Source: a bacterium (GTDB lineage Bacteria > Armatimonadota > Chthonomonadetes > Chthonomonadales > Chthonomonadaceae). From it: DNA of 64,000 nt. Below the pieces are notes generated by a model. The model saw only the letters and a program-made list of their open reading frames with translations. It searched no databases and had not been told where the DNA came from. How positions within the stretch are numbered: position 1 is the first letter of the stretch; every line of letters starts with the position of its first letter. A program made the translations under genes and the position numbers. Shown piece by piece: positions 55,696 to 64,000 of this stretch. Location: assembly GCA_021777995.1 (NCBI GenBank), contig JAJYCW010000004.1, positions 1-64,000 on the forward strand, given 5' to 3'.

Positions 55696-56760
55696 TCAGC
55701 TCAATTTGCAACCTTCCAGAACATACCTTGTCTGCTGCCTGTATTCCTGGCCAGGTGCTAGTAGAATCGTGGGGAAGTTGACATGATTAGGTGAATCGGG
55801 ATAGTGCTGCGCTTCAAGACAGAAGCCAGCGTACTGCACATAATTGTGGCCGTTGCGACCAACGTGCGTGCCATCCAGGAAATTTCCTGTGTAAAACTGA
55901 AAACCGGGCTCTGTTGTGTGCATGATTAGCACTAATCCGGAATCAGGTTCGGAAACCACTGCCGCGCGCCTCAATACCCGAGTTGCGCCTTTTACGACGA
56001 AATTGTGATCAAATCCTCCACCATTAGCGTCCACTGCGGCGCCCAGTCGTACCGCGGTTCTAAAGTCCATGGGCGTATTGGCGACCGCTTTCACTTCTCC
56101 GGTAGGGATCAACTCTGTGTTTACCGGCGTGAAATAGTCGCTGTCTAACATAACAGTGTGCTGTAGCACATCGCCATGCCCTGCCAGGTTGAAATAGGTG
56201 TGGTTTGTGAGGTTTATAGGCGTAACCCCCGTCGACTTAGCTTTGTAAGTAAGTTCAAGGCCCTTACCTGGTAAAAGTGTATAGGTAACTGAGCAGGTAA
56301 CTTCGCCAGGATAGCCCTCATCCCCTTCCGGACTAATGTGGTGGAAGCGAACCGATGGCCCACGCAAACTCACCCTATCTTCCACCTTCCACACTGCCTG
56401 GTCGAACCCGGAAGCACCGCCGTGAAGGTGGTGTCCATTGTTATTGCAATGAAGCTCGTATTCTTGCCCCATCATGCGGAATCTACCATTGGCAATGCGA
56501 TTGGCAACTCTCCCAACCGTCGCGCCCAAGTAGCGAGGACCCTGAAGAAACGCCTCTAGACTGTCATAGCCAAGTGCGACATCACGAAGTTCTCCATGCT
56601 TATCCGGCACTCGAAATCGCGTAAGTGTCGCCCCCAGTGTCATGACCTCTACTGTAAAGCCCGCACCGTCATCAAGCGTGTAAAGGTAGACGTCCTCTCC
56701 GCCTGGGGTTTGACCAAACAATCGATTAGTCACGCCGTGCAAATCACTCTCTGCCTGCAC
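55696..56760 (-). CDS. galM: Aldose 1-epimerase (mutarotase)
   Basis: Interconverts alpha and beta aldoses (glucose, galactose). The 354-aa length is that of GalM. Typical sequences are YLGATVGRVANRIANGRF, HLHGGASGFD with the first active-site His, LTNHTYFNLAG with the second, and the catalytic Glu in GFCLEAQHYPDSPNH. The start is GTG with AGGAGG 6 bases upstream. It lies 26 bases after metH. Confidence 0.93.
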   Translation of the reverse strand: MQAESDLHGVTNRLFGQTPGGEDVYLYTLDDGAGFTVEVMTLGATLTRFRVPDKHGELRDVALGYDSLEAFLQGPRYLGATVGRVANRIANGRFRMMGQEYELHCNNNGHHLHGGASGFDQAVWKVEDRVSLRGPSVRFHHISPEGDEGYPGEVTCSVTYTLLPGKGLELTYKAKSTGVTPINLTNHTYFNLAGHGDVLQHTVMLDSDYFTPVNTELIPTGEVKAVANTPMDFRTAVRLGAAVDANGGGFDHNFVVKGATRVLRRAAVVSEPDSGLVLIMHTTEPGFQFYTGNFLDGTHVGRNGHNYVQYAGFCLEAQHYPDSPNHVNFPTILLAPGQEYRQQTRYVLEGCKLS

Positions 56761-56785
56761 TGCAGTCCTCCTTAGAGTAGATAAA

Positions 56786-59700
56786 CTAGTAATTCAATAT
56801 AGGTGCGAGCCACGTTTCTGCCTGATCTACCGAGACTCCCCGGCGCCGGGCATAATCCTCCACCTGGTCTCGGTTGATCTTGCCAACCGGGAAATATCGT
56901 GATACAGGATGGGCGAAATAGAAGCCCGATACTGAGCTCCCAGGCACCATTGCGAAATTTTCAGTGAGACAGATGCCGGTTCGCTTTTGAACCTGCAGGA
57001 GATTAAAAAGCTCCACCTTTTCGCTGTGATCTGGACAGGCCGGATACCCCGGTGCGGGTCGAATAGACCGATACCGCTCCTTCAAGATATCCTCATCAGA
57101 AAGGTTCTCATCCGCGCCAAACCCAAGAACATCGCGCACCTGTTTATGCAGCTTCTCGGCAAAGGCCTCCGCTAGACGGTCTGCCAGCGCCTCAGCAATA
57201 ATCGCGCTATAGTCGTCCTGGCGGTCATAATAAAACCGCTTCAGTTCTTCAAGGCCAATGCCCGTCGTGACTGCAAATGCACCCAAATAGTCCCGCAATC
57301 CACTCTCTGCAGGGGCTATGAAGTCTGCCAGGCAGTAGTTGATACCGTCTTCCGCCTTATCGCGCTGCTGCCTGAGGAAGTGAAACCGTTCGATTTCCCG
57401 CTCTGGCGCATCAGGATCATAGACTGCCACGTCATCTCCAAATGCCGCAGCGGGAAAGATACCGTAAACTCCGTTGGCTGTGATGCTCCGCTCCTCAACT
57501 ATCCGCTCCAGTATCACCTGGGCATCATTGTAAACCTTTCGTGCAGCGTCGCCAATGACAGGATCATCAAATATGGCAGGATATCTGCCGTGCAGTTCCC
57601 ACGCGTGGAAGAAGGGAGTCCAGTCTATGAAATCGACCAGCTCTTCTAGTGGCTGGCCTGGTAGCGACACTACTCCCAGATGTTCAGGCTTAGGCATATC
57701 CTCTTTGCGCCAATCGATCTTCACCCTGCGGGAGCGTGCCGTCTCGAGAGAGACGGTAGCAAGTGCCTGCCTACGTTCTGCATGCTGCCTGCGTGTGTGC
57801 TCCTGCTCGTCGGCAATCTGCACTAAAAACGAACTGCTCGTCTCCTCGCTCAGCAGGCTGCTTACCACGGTGACCGCGCGGCTGGCGTCTTGTACATGAA
57901 CAACGGCCCCGCTATAATGTGGCGCGATTTTGATTGCAGTGTGCGCTTTGCTGGTAGTAGCTCCGCCGATAAGCAACGGAAGGTTAAATGCATTGCGTTC
58001 CATTTCCCGGGCAACATTCGCCATTTCATCAAGCGACGGTGTAATGAGCCCGCTCAAACCAATAATCTGAACGTCGTGCTCCTTAGCCGCTGCCAGGATT
58101 CTTTCAGCAGATACCATTACTCCAAGGTCGATCACCTCGTAGTTGTTGCAGCTTAACACCACGCCTACAATATTCTTACCGATATCGTGAACGTCCCCTT
58201 TAACGGTTGCCATCAAAACCTTGGGAGCATTTGACGAAGCACCAGATTGCTCCTTTTCGGCTTCCATGTAGGGGAGCAGCACTGCCACCGCACGCTTCAT
58301 GACCCTGGCACTTTTCACTACCTGCGGAAGAAACATTTTGCCCGCGCCAAATAGGTCACCAACTACATTCATGCCGTCCATCAACGGACCTTCAATTACG
58401 TGCAGTGGTCGAGGATACTTCAGGCGCGCTTCCTCAATATCACTGTCTATGTAATCGGTATTCCCCTGCAGCAGTGCGTGTAACAGCCGCTCCTCCACTG
58501 TGCCGTTGCGCCATGCGTCATCCTTTACCACCTTTTTGCCTGCTACGTTCTTGAACTCCTCCGCGAAGCTCAATAGTCGCTCTGTGGCATCGGGCCTGCG
58601 GTTGAGCAGCACGTCCTCTACGTGCTCCAGAAGTACCGGTGGTATCTCTTCATAGACGGCAAGTTGACCAGCATTCACAATCCCCATGTCCAGCCCGGCA
58701 TTGATTGCATGATACAGGAATGCAGAGTGCATTGCTTCTCGTACCACATTGTTCCCGCGGAACGAGAAAGAAATGTTGCTTACACCGCCAGAAACACGGC
58801 AGTATGGGCACTTGTCCTTAATGGCCGTAATAGATTTAATGAAAGCAACGGCGTAGTCGTTATGCTCATCCATCCCCGTTGCCACTGTGAGGATATTGGG
58901 ATCAAATATGATGTCTTCTGGTGGAAAATGAGCACTCTCGGTCAGCAGTTTGTAGGCACGGGCACACACCTCAATCTTTCGTGGCAGGGTGTCGGCCTGT
59001 CCATCCTCGTCGAATGCCATCACCACAACGGCGGCGCCATACTGATGAATGAGGCGCGCCTGCCGCAGAAACTCCTGCTCCCCCTCCTTCAGGCTTACAG
59101 AGTTTACAATGCCTTTACCGGGCAGGCACTTAAGGCCGGCCTCAATAACGCTCCAACGTGAGCTATCGATCATAATTGGCACGCGATTGATATTCGGTTC
59201 GCCCTGAATTAAGGTGAGGAAAGTGCGCATTGCCTCTGGCCCGTCCAGAAGGCCTTCATCCATGTTGATGTCAATGATTTGCGCACCGTTTTCAACCTGT
59301 TGCTGCGCCACTCGAAGCGCACCTTCGTAGTCACCAGCTAGAATTAGCTTTGCAAACCGCGGTGACCCTGTGACATTTGTACGCTCACCGATATTTACAA
59401 AGTTGGTCTCTTTTCGAAACACGAGCGGCTGGGTCCCGCTTAGGCGCAGGGTGCGCTCCACTTGCGGTAGGGGTCGAGGCGCACAGTTGTTCACTGCGGC
59501 GGCGATTGACGCTATATGCTCTGGTGTAGTACCACAACAGCCACCTACAATATTAAGCCATCCTGCTTCGGCCCACTCGCGTACCATAGGTGCCATCTGC
59601 TCCGGTGTGAGATCATAACCGGTTTCCGACAGCGGATTAGGCAGACCCGCATTAGGATATGCGCTAACATATACCGGAGCGAGTCCATTTAACTCCTGGA

Positions 59701-60460
59701 GAAATGGTCGCATCAGGTCTGGTCCAAACGAGCAGTTAAGGCCGACACTTAGCAATGGAACATTGGAGATGGAGTACCAAATCGCCTCCAGATTCTGGCC
59801 CGTGAGATTACCGCCGGCCATATCAATAAAGAGCGATGCCATAATTGGCACAACCTTGCCGGTATCCTTAAAAAGCTGTTGAATAGCAAAGAGGGCAGCC
59901 TTAAGGTTAAGTGTATCGAAGGTAGTCTCACAGAGTAACAGGTCCACGCCACCTTTAAGGAGCGCGGCCGCCTGATCGTAATAGGCACTGTACAGGTCGT
60001 CCCACGTAACCGGGCGGTAACTGGGATTATCGGCATCGGCAACTACCGAGGCGCTTCGGGTACATGGTCCAATTGCACCTGCAACCCATCGTGGCCTCGC
60101 AGGATCACTCTTCATGGCGGAATCCACAGCCTCGCGAGCAATAGTGGCAGCGGTGATATTCATCTCTTCCACCAGGTTCACCATGTCGAAGTCCTGCATA
60201 CTGATGGAGTTCGCATTGAACGTGTTTGTCTCAATGATGTCGGCACCCGCATGTAGGTAGGCGTCATGGATTTGCCGAATCACATCGGGCCGCACCAGCA
60301 TAAGCGCTTCATTATTGTTCTTTAATTCAACGCTATGGGCACCAAACCTTTCGCCCCGGTAATCCTGCTCTTCAAACTTGTGCCGTTGTATCATCGTACC
60401 CATCGCGCCATCCAAAATCAGGATCCGCTGTTGCAGTGCGCGATGTATATCCCGTACCAT
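56786..60460 (-). CDS. metH: Cobalamin-dependent methionine synthase
   Basis: Transfers a methyl group from methyltetrahydrofolate via methylcobalamin to homocysteine. 1224 aa from the ATG at 60460 (AAGGAG upstream); a longer frame reaches 60565 without support. All modules are visible: homocysteine domain with zinc cysteines ([17 protein letters not shown]), pterin domain (about 350-620), cobalamin cap and Rossmann domain with the B12-ligating His in [11 protein letters not shown] near 745, and the SAM-dependent reactivation domain near the end ([15 protein letters not shown]). Its start lies 15 bases past the SDR stop, so it is co-transcribed. I see no B12 or SAM riboswitch directly upstream. 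Confidence 0.97.
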   Translation of the reverse strand: MVRDIHRALQQRILILDGAMGTMIQRHKFEEQDYRGERFGAHSVELKNNNEALMLVRPDVIRQIHDAYLHAGADIIETNTFNANSISMQDFDMVNLVEEMNITAATIAREAVDSAMKSDPARPRWVAGAIGPCTRSASVVADADNPSYRPVTWDDLYSAYYDQAAALLKGGVDLLLCETTFDTLNLKAALFAIQQLFKDTGKVVPIMASLFIDMAGGNLTGQNLEAIWYSISNVPLLSVGLNCSFGPDLMRPFLQELNGLAPVYVSAYPNAGLPNPLSETGYDLTPEQMAPMVREWAEAGWLNIVGGCCGTTPEHIASIAAAVNNCAPRPLPQVERTLRLSGTQPLVFRKETNFVNIGERTNVTGSPRFAKLILAGDYEGALRVAQQQVENGAQIIDINMDEGLLDGPEAMRTFLTLIQGEPNINRVPIMIDSSRWSVIEAGLKCLPGKGIVNSVSLKEGEQEFLRQARLIHQYGAAVVVMAFDEDGQADTLPRKIEVCARAYKLLTESAHFPPEDIIFDPNILTVATGMDEHNDYAVAFIKSITAIKDKCPYCRVSGGVSNISFSFRGNNVVREAMHSAFLYHAINAGLDMGIVNAGQLAVYEEIPPVLLEHVEDVLLNRRPDATERLLSFAEEFKNVAGKKVVKDDAWRNGTVEERLLHALLQGNTDYIDSDIEEARLKYPRPLHVIEGPLMDGMNVVGDLFGAGKMFLPQVVKSARVMKRAVAVLLPYMEAEKEQSGASSNAPKVLMATVKGDVHDIGKNIVGVVLSCNNYEVIDLGVMVSAERILAAAKEHDVQIIGLSGLITPSLDEMANVAREMERNAFNLPLLIGGATTSKAHTAIKIAPHYSGAVVHVQDASRAVTVVSSLLSEETSSSFLVQIADEQEHTRRQHAERRQALATVSLETARSRRVKIDWRKEDMPKPEHLGVVSLPGQPLEELVDFIDWTPFFHAWELHGRYPAIFDDPVIGDAARKVYNDAQVILERIVEERSITANGVYGIFPAAAFGDDVAVYDPDAPEREIERFHFLRQQRDKAEDGINYCLADFIAPAESGLRDYLGAFAVTTGIGLEELKRFYYDRQDDYSAIIAEALADRLAEAFAEKLHKQVRDVLGFGADENLSDEDILKERYRSIRPAPGYPACPDHSEKVELFNLLQVQKRTGICLTENFAMVPGSSVSGFYFAHPVSRYFPVGKINRDQVEDYARRRGVSVDQAETWLAPILNY

Positions 60461-60474
60461 TAAAATTGACTCCT

Positions 60475-61230
60475 TTACATTCCCACCTGTGTAATCCTGC
60501 CCCCGGTCACCGGCAAATAGGTGCCAGTGACATACCCCGCGAGATGGCTCAGGAAGAAAACACACGCATTGCCAATCTCTTCTGCGCTGCCGTGTCGCCG
60601 CAGAGGTATCGAGGCCGCAAAGCCCTTCGACGCACTGGACTCTGGATCAACTTTTTCATCCACCATCCAGCCCGGTGCCACCATGTTGACCGTAATGTTC
60701 TCTGGCCCAAGTTCTTGGGCAAGCGATCGGCTAATACCTACCATCGCCCCTTTTCCCGCCATGTACACAGACCAGTTCTCTGGTGCCATATTCCACAACT
60801 CTGTCACGATGTTAATTATTCGGCCGCCGCCCTGCTTCTTCATGATCGGGCGCACACTTCGAACCATGTTAACTACTGCCAGGCATCCAAAGTCGAAAGC
60901 AGCCTCGTAATCTTCGTTCGTAGAGGCTAGAAGTGATCCTTCCTGCCTGCCGTTTATTGCATTGTTGACTACACCGTCAATTCTGCCGTACTTCTTCATC
61001 ACCTGTTGAACCATGCGCTCCACTTCAGCAGGATCACGAACGTCAGCACCGAACGAGGCAGCTGTACCGCCCGCCTGTGCAATCTCCGTGCACAATGCAA
61101 TCGCTCGTTCGCCACTATGAGCGTAGTTAACTGCTACCATTGCCCCCTCGCGGCCCAATGTGCGTGCAATTGCTGCACCAATGCCACGGCCCGCGCCAGT
61201 TACAATCACTACTTTATCTTCTAGCAGCAT
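60475..61230 (-). CDS. SDR-family oxidoreductase (FabG-like)
   Basis: 251-aa NAD(P)-dependent dehydrogenase. The ATG at 61230 is preceded by GAGGTG; the frame is open to 61272 inside mut[13 protein letters not shown] binds the cofactor (about 10-21), and NNA occurs in VVNNAING. The active site keeps Tyr and Lys (YMAGK), but the usual Ser 13 residues before Tyr is Thr (VTELWN). The substrate is unknown; being between mutL and metH suggests operon packing rather than pathway. Confidence 0.83.
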   Translation of the reverse strand: MLLEDKVVIVTGAGRGIGAAIARTLGREGAMVAVNYAHSGERAIALCTEIAQAGGTAASFGADVRDPAEVERMVQQVMKKYGRIDGVVNNAINGRQEGSLLASTNEDYEAAFDFGCLAVVNMVRSVRPIMKKQGGGRIINIVTELWNMAPENWSVYMAGKGAMVGISRSLAQELGPENITVNMVAPGWMVDEKVDPESSASKGFAASIPLRRHGSAEEIGNACVFFLSHLAGYVTGTYLPVTGGRITQVGM

Positions 61231-61240
61231 AGGTTTCACC

Positions 61241-63040
61241 TCACGCTCGTTTGAATAGCTTTTCAAGATCATTCAATCCAATGGTCACCACAATGGGACG
61301 ACCGTGTGGACAGAGGTATGGGTTTTCTGTCTCGGCGAGTTGCTGAAGCAGTTCTGTCATCTCCCCTACCGTCAGCGGATCACCGGCTTTCACTGCCATT
61401 TTACAGGCATTTGTTATCAAAACGTGGTCCTGCTGTACCAGCAGGCGCCTTGTGATGGACTGATTCACCAGTTCATCCACCATGTCACGAAGCATCTGTT
61501 CGTACGGTTTGTTGCTGAGAGATGCTGGTATTGCACGGACGACGAAGCTGTCGCCCCCAAACTTTTCCACCTCCCATCCGGAGGCCTTAAACGAGTGTGT
61601 GTGTTCAGCCAGCAACAACGCCTCCCGCCTTTCCAGCGTAATTGTTACAGGAGGATTGAGCAGTTGCGACGCAATTCCATTGCGGTTTCTAGAAACCGTA
61701 AGCCGCTCATATAGTACGCGCTCATGGGCAACGTGCTGATCAATAACCGCCAGGCCGCGAGGTGTTTTGGCAATGATGTAGGTGTCCTGCAATTGCCCCA
61801 GCACCTGGTATTCGCGAAGGAGTTCCGCGAACGGCCGAGGCTCTTCCGGCAGGCTCAGTGGTTCATCCGCCCGGGGCTGTATCGCAACATTGGTTTCCAG
61901 GCGCTCGACTCCCAACTGACTCCAACTGTTGGCATCCATGGAGCCGTGCCGCGTGCTTCCCCCGCTAAATAAGGGCAGAGGAGAATGCGAAGCCGCCCCA
62001 CCAAAGGCGACATCTGGAACAGCAGCCTGCACGGTAGGCACGATCCCATATTTCAAAAGAGCCGACTTGACTGCCTGACTAACCGCATGATGAACATCGC
62101 CATCTCGTACGAACTTCACTTCGGTTTTGGTGGGATGAACGTTTACGTCAACGTCACCAGCCGGTACAGTTATGAAAATCGCTGCAACAGGGTACCGGGA
62201 CTCAGGCGTAAGAGCACGAAACGCGTCTTCCAATGCGTGACTCGCAACCCGGTTTTTAATGGGTCGGCCATTTACGTAAAAGAGCTCATGGGAGCGACCG
62301 GGGCGGGTGATCTCCGGCGTCGCTATAAACCCGCGGACCATCACGCCGCTACCGTCGAATTCTACCGGGATCAGTTTGCGCGCAGTGTCACGTCCCCATA
62401 CGGCAGCCAAAGGAGCCAATGAATCGCCGTTGCCGGGGGTCGAAAGCGCATCCTGCCCTCGATGAACAACTTGAAACGAGACTTCAGGATGGGCCACAGC
62501 AAGCTGGCCAACAATATCCAAAGAACGGCCAAGTTCAGCGGCTGTAGACTTAAGAAACTTCATTCGGGCGGGCGTATTATAGAACAACTCCTCCACCATA
62601 ATCACTGTACCACACGGCATCGCGGTTTCATTTATTGACTCAATTTCGCCTGAATGTACCGTTAAATGAATCCCGGCCTCCTCCTCCTCACTGCGAGTGA
62701 AAAGAGAGAAGTGCGACACACTCGCGATGGACGGAAGCGCCTCCCCACGAAATCCAAGTGTATTAAGCGCAAACAAATCATCTGCCGTACGGATCTTGCT
62801 GGTAGCGTGTCGCTGAAGAGCCATGATGGCGTCGTTTCGTGACATACCACAACCGTTGTCTTCTATGCGAATGAGTGCCCTTCCGCCGTCCTCCAGCTGG
62901 AGCCTGATTCGTGTCGCGCCCGCATCGAGCGCGTTTTCGACAAGCTCTTTAACCGCACTAGCAGGACGCTCCACCACCTCACCCGCTGCAATACGGTTGG
63001 CGGTGTGCTCGTCTAAAAGCATCACTCTATCTATACTCAT
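61241..63040 (-). CDS. mutL: DNA mismatch repair protein MutL
   Basis: 599-aa mismatch-repair ATPase. N-terminal GHKL motifs ENALDAGAT, EDNGCGMS and GFRGEALPSIASV, then the S5-like transducer (HELFYVNGRPIKN). The C-terminal endonuclease-type domain has DQHVAHERVLYE (canonical DQHA-x2-E-x4-E, with Val for Ala) near 432-443, ACKMAVKAGD and CPHGRP. These motifs suggest a nicking-competent MutL. The ATG at 63040 has GGAG 5 bases upstream, and an in-frame GTG is at 63046. Confidence 0.96.
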   Translation of the reverse strand: MSIDRVMLLDEHTANRIAAGEVVERPASAVKELVENALDAGATRIRLQLEDGGRALIRIEDNGCGMSRNDAIMALQRHATSKIRTADDLFALNTLGFRGEALPSIASVSHFSLFTRSEEEEAGIHLTVHSGEIESINETAMPCGTVIMVEELFYNTPARMKFLKSTAAELGRSLDIVGQLAVAHPEVSFQVVHRGQDALSTPGNGDSLAPLAAVWGRDTARKLIPVEFDGSGVMVRGFIATPEITRPGRSHELFYVNGRPIKNRVASHALEDAFRALTPESRYPVAAIFITVPAGDVDVNVHPTKTEVKFVRDGDVHHAVSQAVKSALLKYGIVPTVQAAVPDVAFGGAASHSPLPLFSGGSTRHGSMDANSWSQLGVERLETNVAIQPRADEPLSLPEEPRPFAELLREYQVLGQLQDTYIIAKTPRGLAVIDQHVAHERVLYERLTVSRNRNGIASQLLNPPVTITLERREALLLAEHTHSFKASGWEVEKFGGDSFVVRAIPASLSNKPYEQMLRDMVDELVNQSITRRLLVQQDHVLITNACKMAVKAGDPLTVGEMTELLQQLAETENPYLCPHGRPIVVTIGLNDLEKLFKRA

Positions 63041-63358
63041 TTGCACTCCAATACCAGTTAATTTACCACGAAAACATGATTAGGAGTGTGGCTAATAGGA
63101 GTAAATGGTCACGATGGTCTAGAATGTGCAGGAATAACGACGGACTGTTCATGGCGCCTTAGGGCACAAGCATGACAGATATTTGCTAGTGCCACGCTAG
63201 TAGCTGCCCTGTGAGCACCGAGGTGTTGGCACGCAGAAAACCGACTAAACGTTTACAACTGTGGTGGTAACGGGCTGTAAAAGAGACTAATCGCGGTAAA
63301 GCGAAACAGGGAGGCAGTCCATACAGACTGCCCCCCTGCGCATACGTTAAAAACGAGA
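63041..63358. other. Intergenic region mutL / pilT
   Basis: About 320 bases upstream of mutL and downstream of pilT. It contains the hairpin at 63307-63338; otherwise no gene or known element is recognised. Confidence 0.5.
63307..63338 (-). terminator. Terminator candidate after pilT
   Basis: CAGGG-A-GGCAGTC (63307-63319) pairs with GACTGCC-C-CCCTG (63326-63338), 12 pairs and one mismatch around a 6-base loop. On the minus strand it is followed by TTTCGCTTT. It sits about 20 bases past the pilT stop. Confidence 0.6.
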
Positions 63359-64000
63359 CTATTGGCGATTGTGCACGTGTGTAGCGGTTGGTGCTTTTAC
63401 TTCGCCCTTGTTGAACGCCATACGGATCATCTGCTTAAGTTCGGTATAGCTACCGGCATTCGCAAGTGCGATCTCTTCAGAGATGAGTCCTGCCTTATAG
63501 TACCGCAGCAGGCACTGGTTCATCGTCTGCATACCCCAGTAGGCTTCCGTACCGGCCTGCCGGATTGCTCCGTAGATATCATCCGACCGACCTTCTTCCA
63601 GCATTTTCACTATCGTGGGGGTAACGTCCATCACTTCAACAGCTGCAAGTCGACCAGTTCCATCCGTTCTGGGCAATAGCTTTTGCGAGAGTACACCCCT
63701 TAAAGTGACGGAAAGACGCAGCCACAACATGGGGCGCTCATGAGGCTGAAACATGTTCGAAACGCGGTCGAGGGTCTCTGCGGCGCTTGCAGTGTGAACC
63801 GTGGCAAAGACAAGGTGGCCCGTTTCCGCGGCCTGGAGGGCTACGTTCATGGTCTCGATATCGCGCATCTCACCAATAAGGATGACGTCTGGAGCCTGAC
63901 GAAGGACATGCCGAAGCGCCATTCCAAAATTGTCCGTATCAATGCCTATTTCTCGCTGGCTCACAATCGCCATCTTGTCCTTATGTACAAACTCGATAGG
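63359..64000 (-). CDS. pilT: Type IV pilus retraction ATPase, 3' part
   Basis: Carboxy-terminal part of a secretion/retraction ATPase; the 5' part lies outside the window. The visible part (about 213 aa, starting PIEFVHKDK) has REIGIDTDNFGMALRHVLRQ (Asp box region), the Walker B-like DVILIGEMRD, the His box TVHTASAAET and the PilT-type end near TYKAGLISEEIALANAGS-like helices (here YYKAGLISEEIA). PilT depolymerises type IV pili for twitching. An internal ATG at 63973 is not a start. Confidence 0.9.
   Translation of the reverse strand, partial: PIEFVHKDKMAIVSQREIGIDTDNFGMALRHVLRQAPDVILIGEMRDIETMNVALQAAETGHLVFATVHTASAAETLDRVSNMFQPHERPMLWLRLSVTLRGVLSQKLLPRTDGTGRLAAVEVMDVTPTIVKMLEEGRSDDIYGAIRQAGTEAYWGMQTMNQCLLRYYKAGLISEEIALANAGSYTELKQMIRMAFNKGEVKAPTATHVHNRQ

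Noticed and set aside
1-64000. CRISPR arrays, transposases, prophage genes, rRNA or tRNA genes
   Set aside because: No regularly spaced repeats, integrase/transposase motifs or structured RNA sequences were recognised anywhere in the window.

Overview
The window looks like the chromosome of a Gram-negative-type (diderm), free-living, aerobic heterotroph of roughly 50 % GC. It carries an outer-membrane beta-barrel, MacA/MacB-type export parts, a PEP-CTERM-like sorting tail, a twitching-motility ATPase, a 2-oxoglutarate dehydrogenase and two cobalamin-dependent enzymes (class II ribonucleotide reductase and MetH). The GxGYxYP protein, the DUF6785-type membrane protein, the HAF-repeat/PEP-CTERM protein and the CHAT-TPR protein next to an ECF sigma factor fit a member of Armatimonadota or a related Planctomycetes/Chloroflexota-like lineage. 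This placement is inferred from gene content only. No rRNA, tRNA, CRISPR array or insertion sequence was found. TTG start codons with good Shine-Dalgarno sequences are unusually frequent.

Layout. 1-2.3 kb: UDP-glucuronate decarboxylase and pyrimidine-nucleoside phosphorylase. 2.3-11.7 kb (minus strand): a MacB-type permease without an ATPase, a PhnB-like VOC protein, a GxGYxYP protein, a PAP2 phosphatase, a CPA1 antiporter, and a phosphoesterase-like/PQQ-propeller fusion. 11.9-14.2 kb: site-2 protease with CBS domains, then an acyltransferase-3. 14.6-17.2 kb (minus): guaB-trxB. 17.7-18.9 kb: HAF-repeat PEP-CTERM-like protein with a strong terminator. 19.0-22.5 kb: nrdR-nrdJ behind a sigma70 promoter and two NrdR boxes. 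22.6-23.4 kb (minus): LigB/MEMO-type protein. 23.7-26.3 kb: ABC exporter with an extra N-terminal domain, coupled to a DUF1854 protein. 26.4-29.5 kb (minus): a cyclic-di-GMP operon of two PilZ proteins and an HD-GYP/GAF/GGDEF protein. 30.0-37.8 kb: outer-membrane barrel, sucA-sucB, DUF6785-type membrane protein. 37.9-48.2 kb (minus): a tightly packed surface-glycan operon (three glycosyltransferases, MacA-like adaptor, ATPase-less MacB permease, ABC exporter, UDP-sugar epimerase). 48.6-54.2 kb: the most striking unit, an ECF sigma factor, a zinc-finger anti-sigma-like protein, a TPR-CHAT protease-like protein and a secreted subtilase, with an ECF-like promoter in front and a terminator hairpin behind. 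54.5-64.0 kb (minus): CE2-type esterase, galM, metH, SDR, mutL and the 3' part of pilT.

How the parts fit. The 38-48 kb operon, the UDP-glucuronate-consuming enzymes at 2-943 and 38.6-39.6 kb, and the acyltransferase suggest an exported, possibly acetylated polysaccharide. The cyclic-di-GMP operon and PilT are plausible controllers of surface behaviour. Two cobalamin enzymes imply B12 synthesis or uptake elsewhere in the genome. The sigma/CHAT/subtilase unit looks like a self-contained, probably self-activating signalling and proteolysis module. Its trigger and output cannot be read from this sequence.
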